Assembly (NCBI GenBank): GCA_038659295.1
Contig: JASNGC010000003.1
Span: forward strand, 682,001 to 746,000
DNA length: 64,000 nt
From: Enterocytospora artemiae
Lineage: Eukaryota > Microsporidia
Direction of reading: 5' to 3'
The translations under genes were made by a program, and so were the position numbers. This document shows positions 63,246 to 64,000 of this stretch, piece by piece. Positions within the stretch are counted from its first letter, which is position 1. Each line of letters opens with the position of its first letter. The notes under the pieces are model-generated. The model searched no databases, was not told the origin of the DNA, and worked only from the letters and a program-made list of their open reading frames with translations.

Positions 63246-63677
63246 TTAAACCATTTTTCTCTTAATCAAGCTATTAAACCTTTCAGAATCCAGTTTTGTG
63301 AATTTTTTAATAGATTTTTCCACTTTTTTTGGGTTAGTCTTCATCTCCTTTTTATACTTGTCACGAATACTGGCTCTTGTTCTATTGGTGAATATCAAAT
63401 TGATCAAACTAAAATCACATCCACAACTCTCGATTGCAGAGTAGAATATGTCTGTGTCTTGCTCATTCCACCTCTGTGACTGTGGTTTCTTCCTCATGTA
63501 AGTACGACTAGTCACGATGTCTTCATTCTCCACTCTGTTTAAGTTCGTGTTCATGACAATCTGACCATCAACAACTTGCAAGACTTCGTTATCAGTTGGC
63601 TTGACAGATCTTGTAGCGTTGCTTTTAAAATTCTTGTTATTACAGAAGTAATTCAAGGGAAGTTTGGAATTTTTCAT
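63246..63677 (-). CDS. BDP1: TFIIIB subunit Bdp1 (SANT domain)
   Basis: 143 residues; CCC directly before the ATG. A SANT/Myb domain (about 69-118) reads RWNEQDTDIFYSAIESCGCD followed by FSLINLIFTNRTRASIRDKYKKE, which matches the extended SANT domain of Bdp1 (RTR and K-KEE after helix 3). It is the minimal Bdp1 core of about a quarter the length of yeast Bdp1. With Brf1 and TBP it recruits RNA polymerase III. Confidence 0.88.
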   Translation of the reverse strand: MKNSKLPLNYFCNNKNFKSNATRSVKPTDNEVLQVVDGQIVMNTNLNRVENEDIVTSRTYMRKKPQSQRWNEQDTDIFYSAIESCGCDFSLINLIFTNRTRASIRDKYKKEMKTNPKKVEKSIKKFTKLDSERFNSLIKRKMV

Positions 63678-63862
63678 GGGTCAAGAAAATAAGATTTTAA
63701 AGAGAATTTAGAATTAAGGAATTTTATGTTTCAATCAAAACAACGGAGTCGTTTGGGAATCTTCCATCCTTTTTACAGCCGAAACCAGCATATTTATCAG
63801 AAGGAGTGTTTTCAGACTTTTTGATATTTTTGTTTGTTAAAACTTCTTCTGTTTTTTCACCC

Positions 63863-64000
63863 ATGCCAATTGAAGAGTTCAATGAAGCTATGAAAAGAGT
63901 CCATTACTGGGATATTGCTGAAAGATATGAGGATATGGCAGAGGAATTAAAGTTGGTTATAAAGCTGGCTAAGGAAAATAAGATGGAGTTGAATGCACAG
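63863..64000 (+). CDS. 14-3-3 protein (N-terminal part, runs off right edge)
   Basis: 46 codons visible, open to the edge. ACCC directly before ATG. After a short start, WDIAERYEDMAEELKLVI matches helix 1-2 of 14-3-3 proteins (AEQAERYDDMAAAM), followed by the NKMELNAQ turn, which sits where LSNEERN occurs in animal forms. Binds phosphoserine clients as a dimer. The phosphopeptide-binding residues lie beyond the window. Confidence 0.8.
   Translation, partial: MPIEEFNEAMKRVHYWDIAERYEDMAEELKLVIKLAKENKMELNAQ

Overview
The window looks like nuclear DNA of a microsporidian, an obligate intracellular relative of fungi. It is AT-rich and packed with about 54 protein genes (roughly one per 1.2 kb) on both strands, nearly all single-exon. 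Most predicted start codons follow a short C-run (CCC to CCCCCC) within about 15 bases, and AATAAA signals often overlap or touch the stop codon; both are known microsporidian traits. Eukaryote-only markers include beta- and gamma-tubulin, FEN1, ORC1, TFIID, TFIIA and TFIIIB subunits, CBP20, Nop56, Dis3 and a tRNA-Ile(UAU) with an intron. I cannot name the species.

Layout. 1-5 kb: a truncated SMARCAL1-like DNA translocase, a membrane protein, two nearly identical protein kinase genes in tandem, and a membrane thioredoxin. 6-9 kb: a secreted protein with a frame break, a NASP-like histone chaperone, a MAGE/Nse3-like gene and a possible broken small gene. 9-24 kb: uS11, a ubiquitin protease, a Ste24-like protein without zinc ligands, a fungal-type two-lobed phosphofructokinase, Dis3, ribose-5-phosphate isomerase, CBP20, eL34 and a nucleolin-like protein. 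24-31 kb: a ubiquitin-like membrane protein, two tandem paralogous type I membrane proteins of unknown function, and a very large helical protein. 31-38 kb: a Gcn20-type ABC-F ATPase, a zinc-finger protein overlapping URM1, a sedlin-like TRAPP subunit, beta-tubulin, tRNA-Ile and the Nog2 GTPase. 38-48 kb: a small KEN-box protein, Nop56, Sac1, V-ATPase subunit c, a Rad51 paralogue, a subtilase-like protein lacking its serine, and the TFIIA large subunit. 48-64 kb: FEN1, gamma-tubulin, TAF4, a Pik1-type lipid kinase, two unknown secreted or membrane proteins, ORC1, an AIG1/ADTRP-like membrane protein, Bdp1 and the start of a 14-3-3 gene.

Most genes are housekeeping: ribosome assembly, basal transcription, replication and repair, phosphoinositide turnover (Sac1 with Pik1) and carbon metabolism. 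The less ordinary content is (i) the kinase pair, which is identical over about 980 bp except for one concentrated 16-bp patch; (ii) enzyme folds that appear to have lost their active sites (Ste24-like, subtilase-like, and the PIN domain of Dis3); (iii) the tandem membrane paralogues; and (iv) reading-frame breaks near 6055, 8940 and 58250. No mobile element, CRISPR array or rRNA was recognised. Domain calls come from reading motifs by eye, without database searches.
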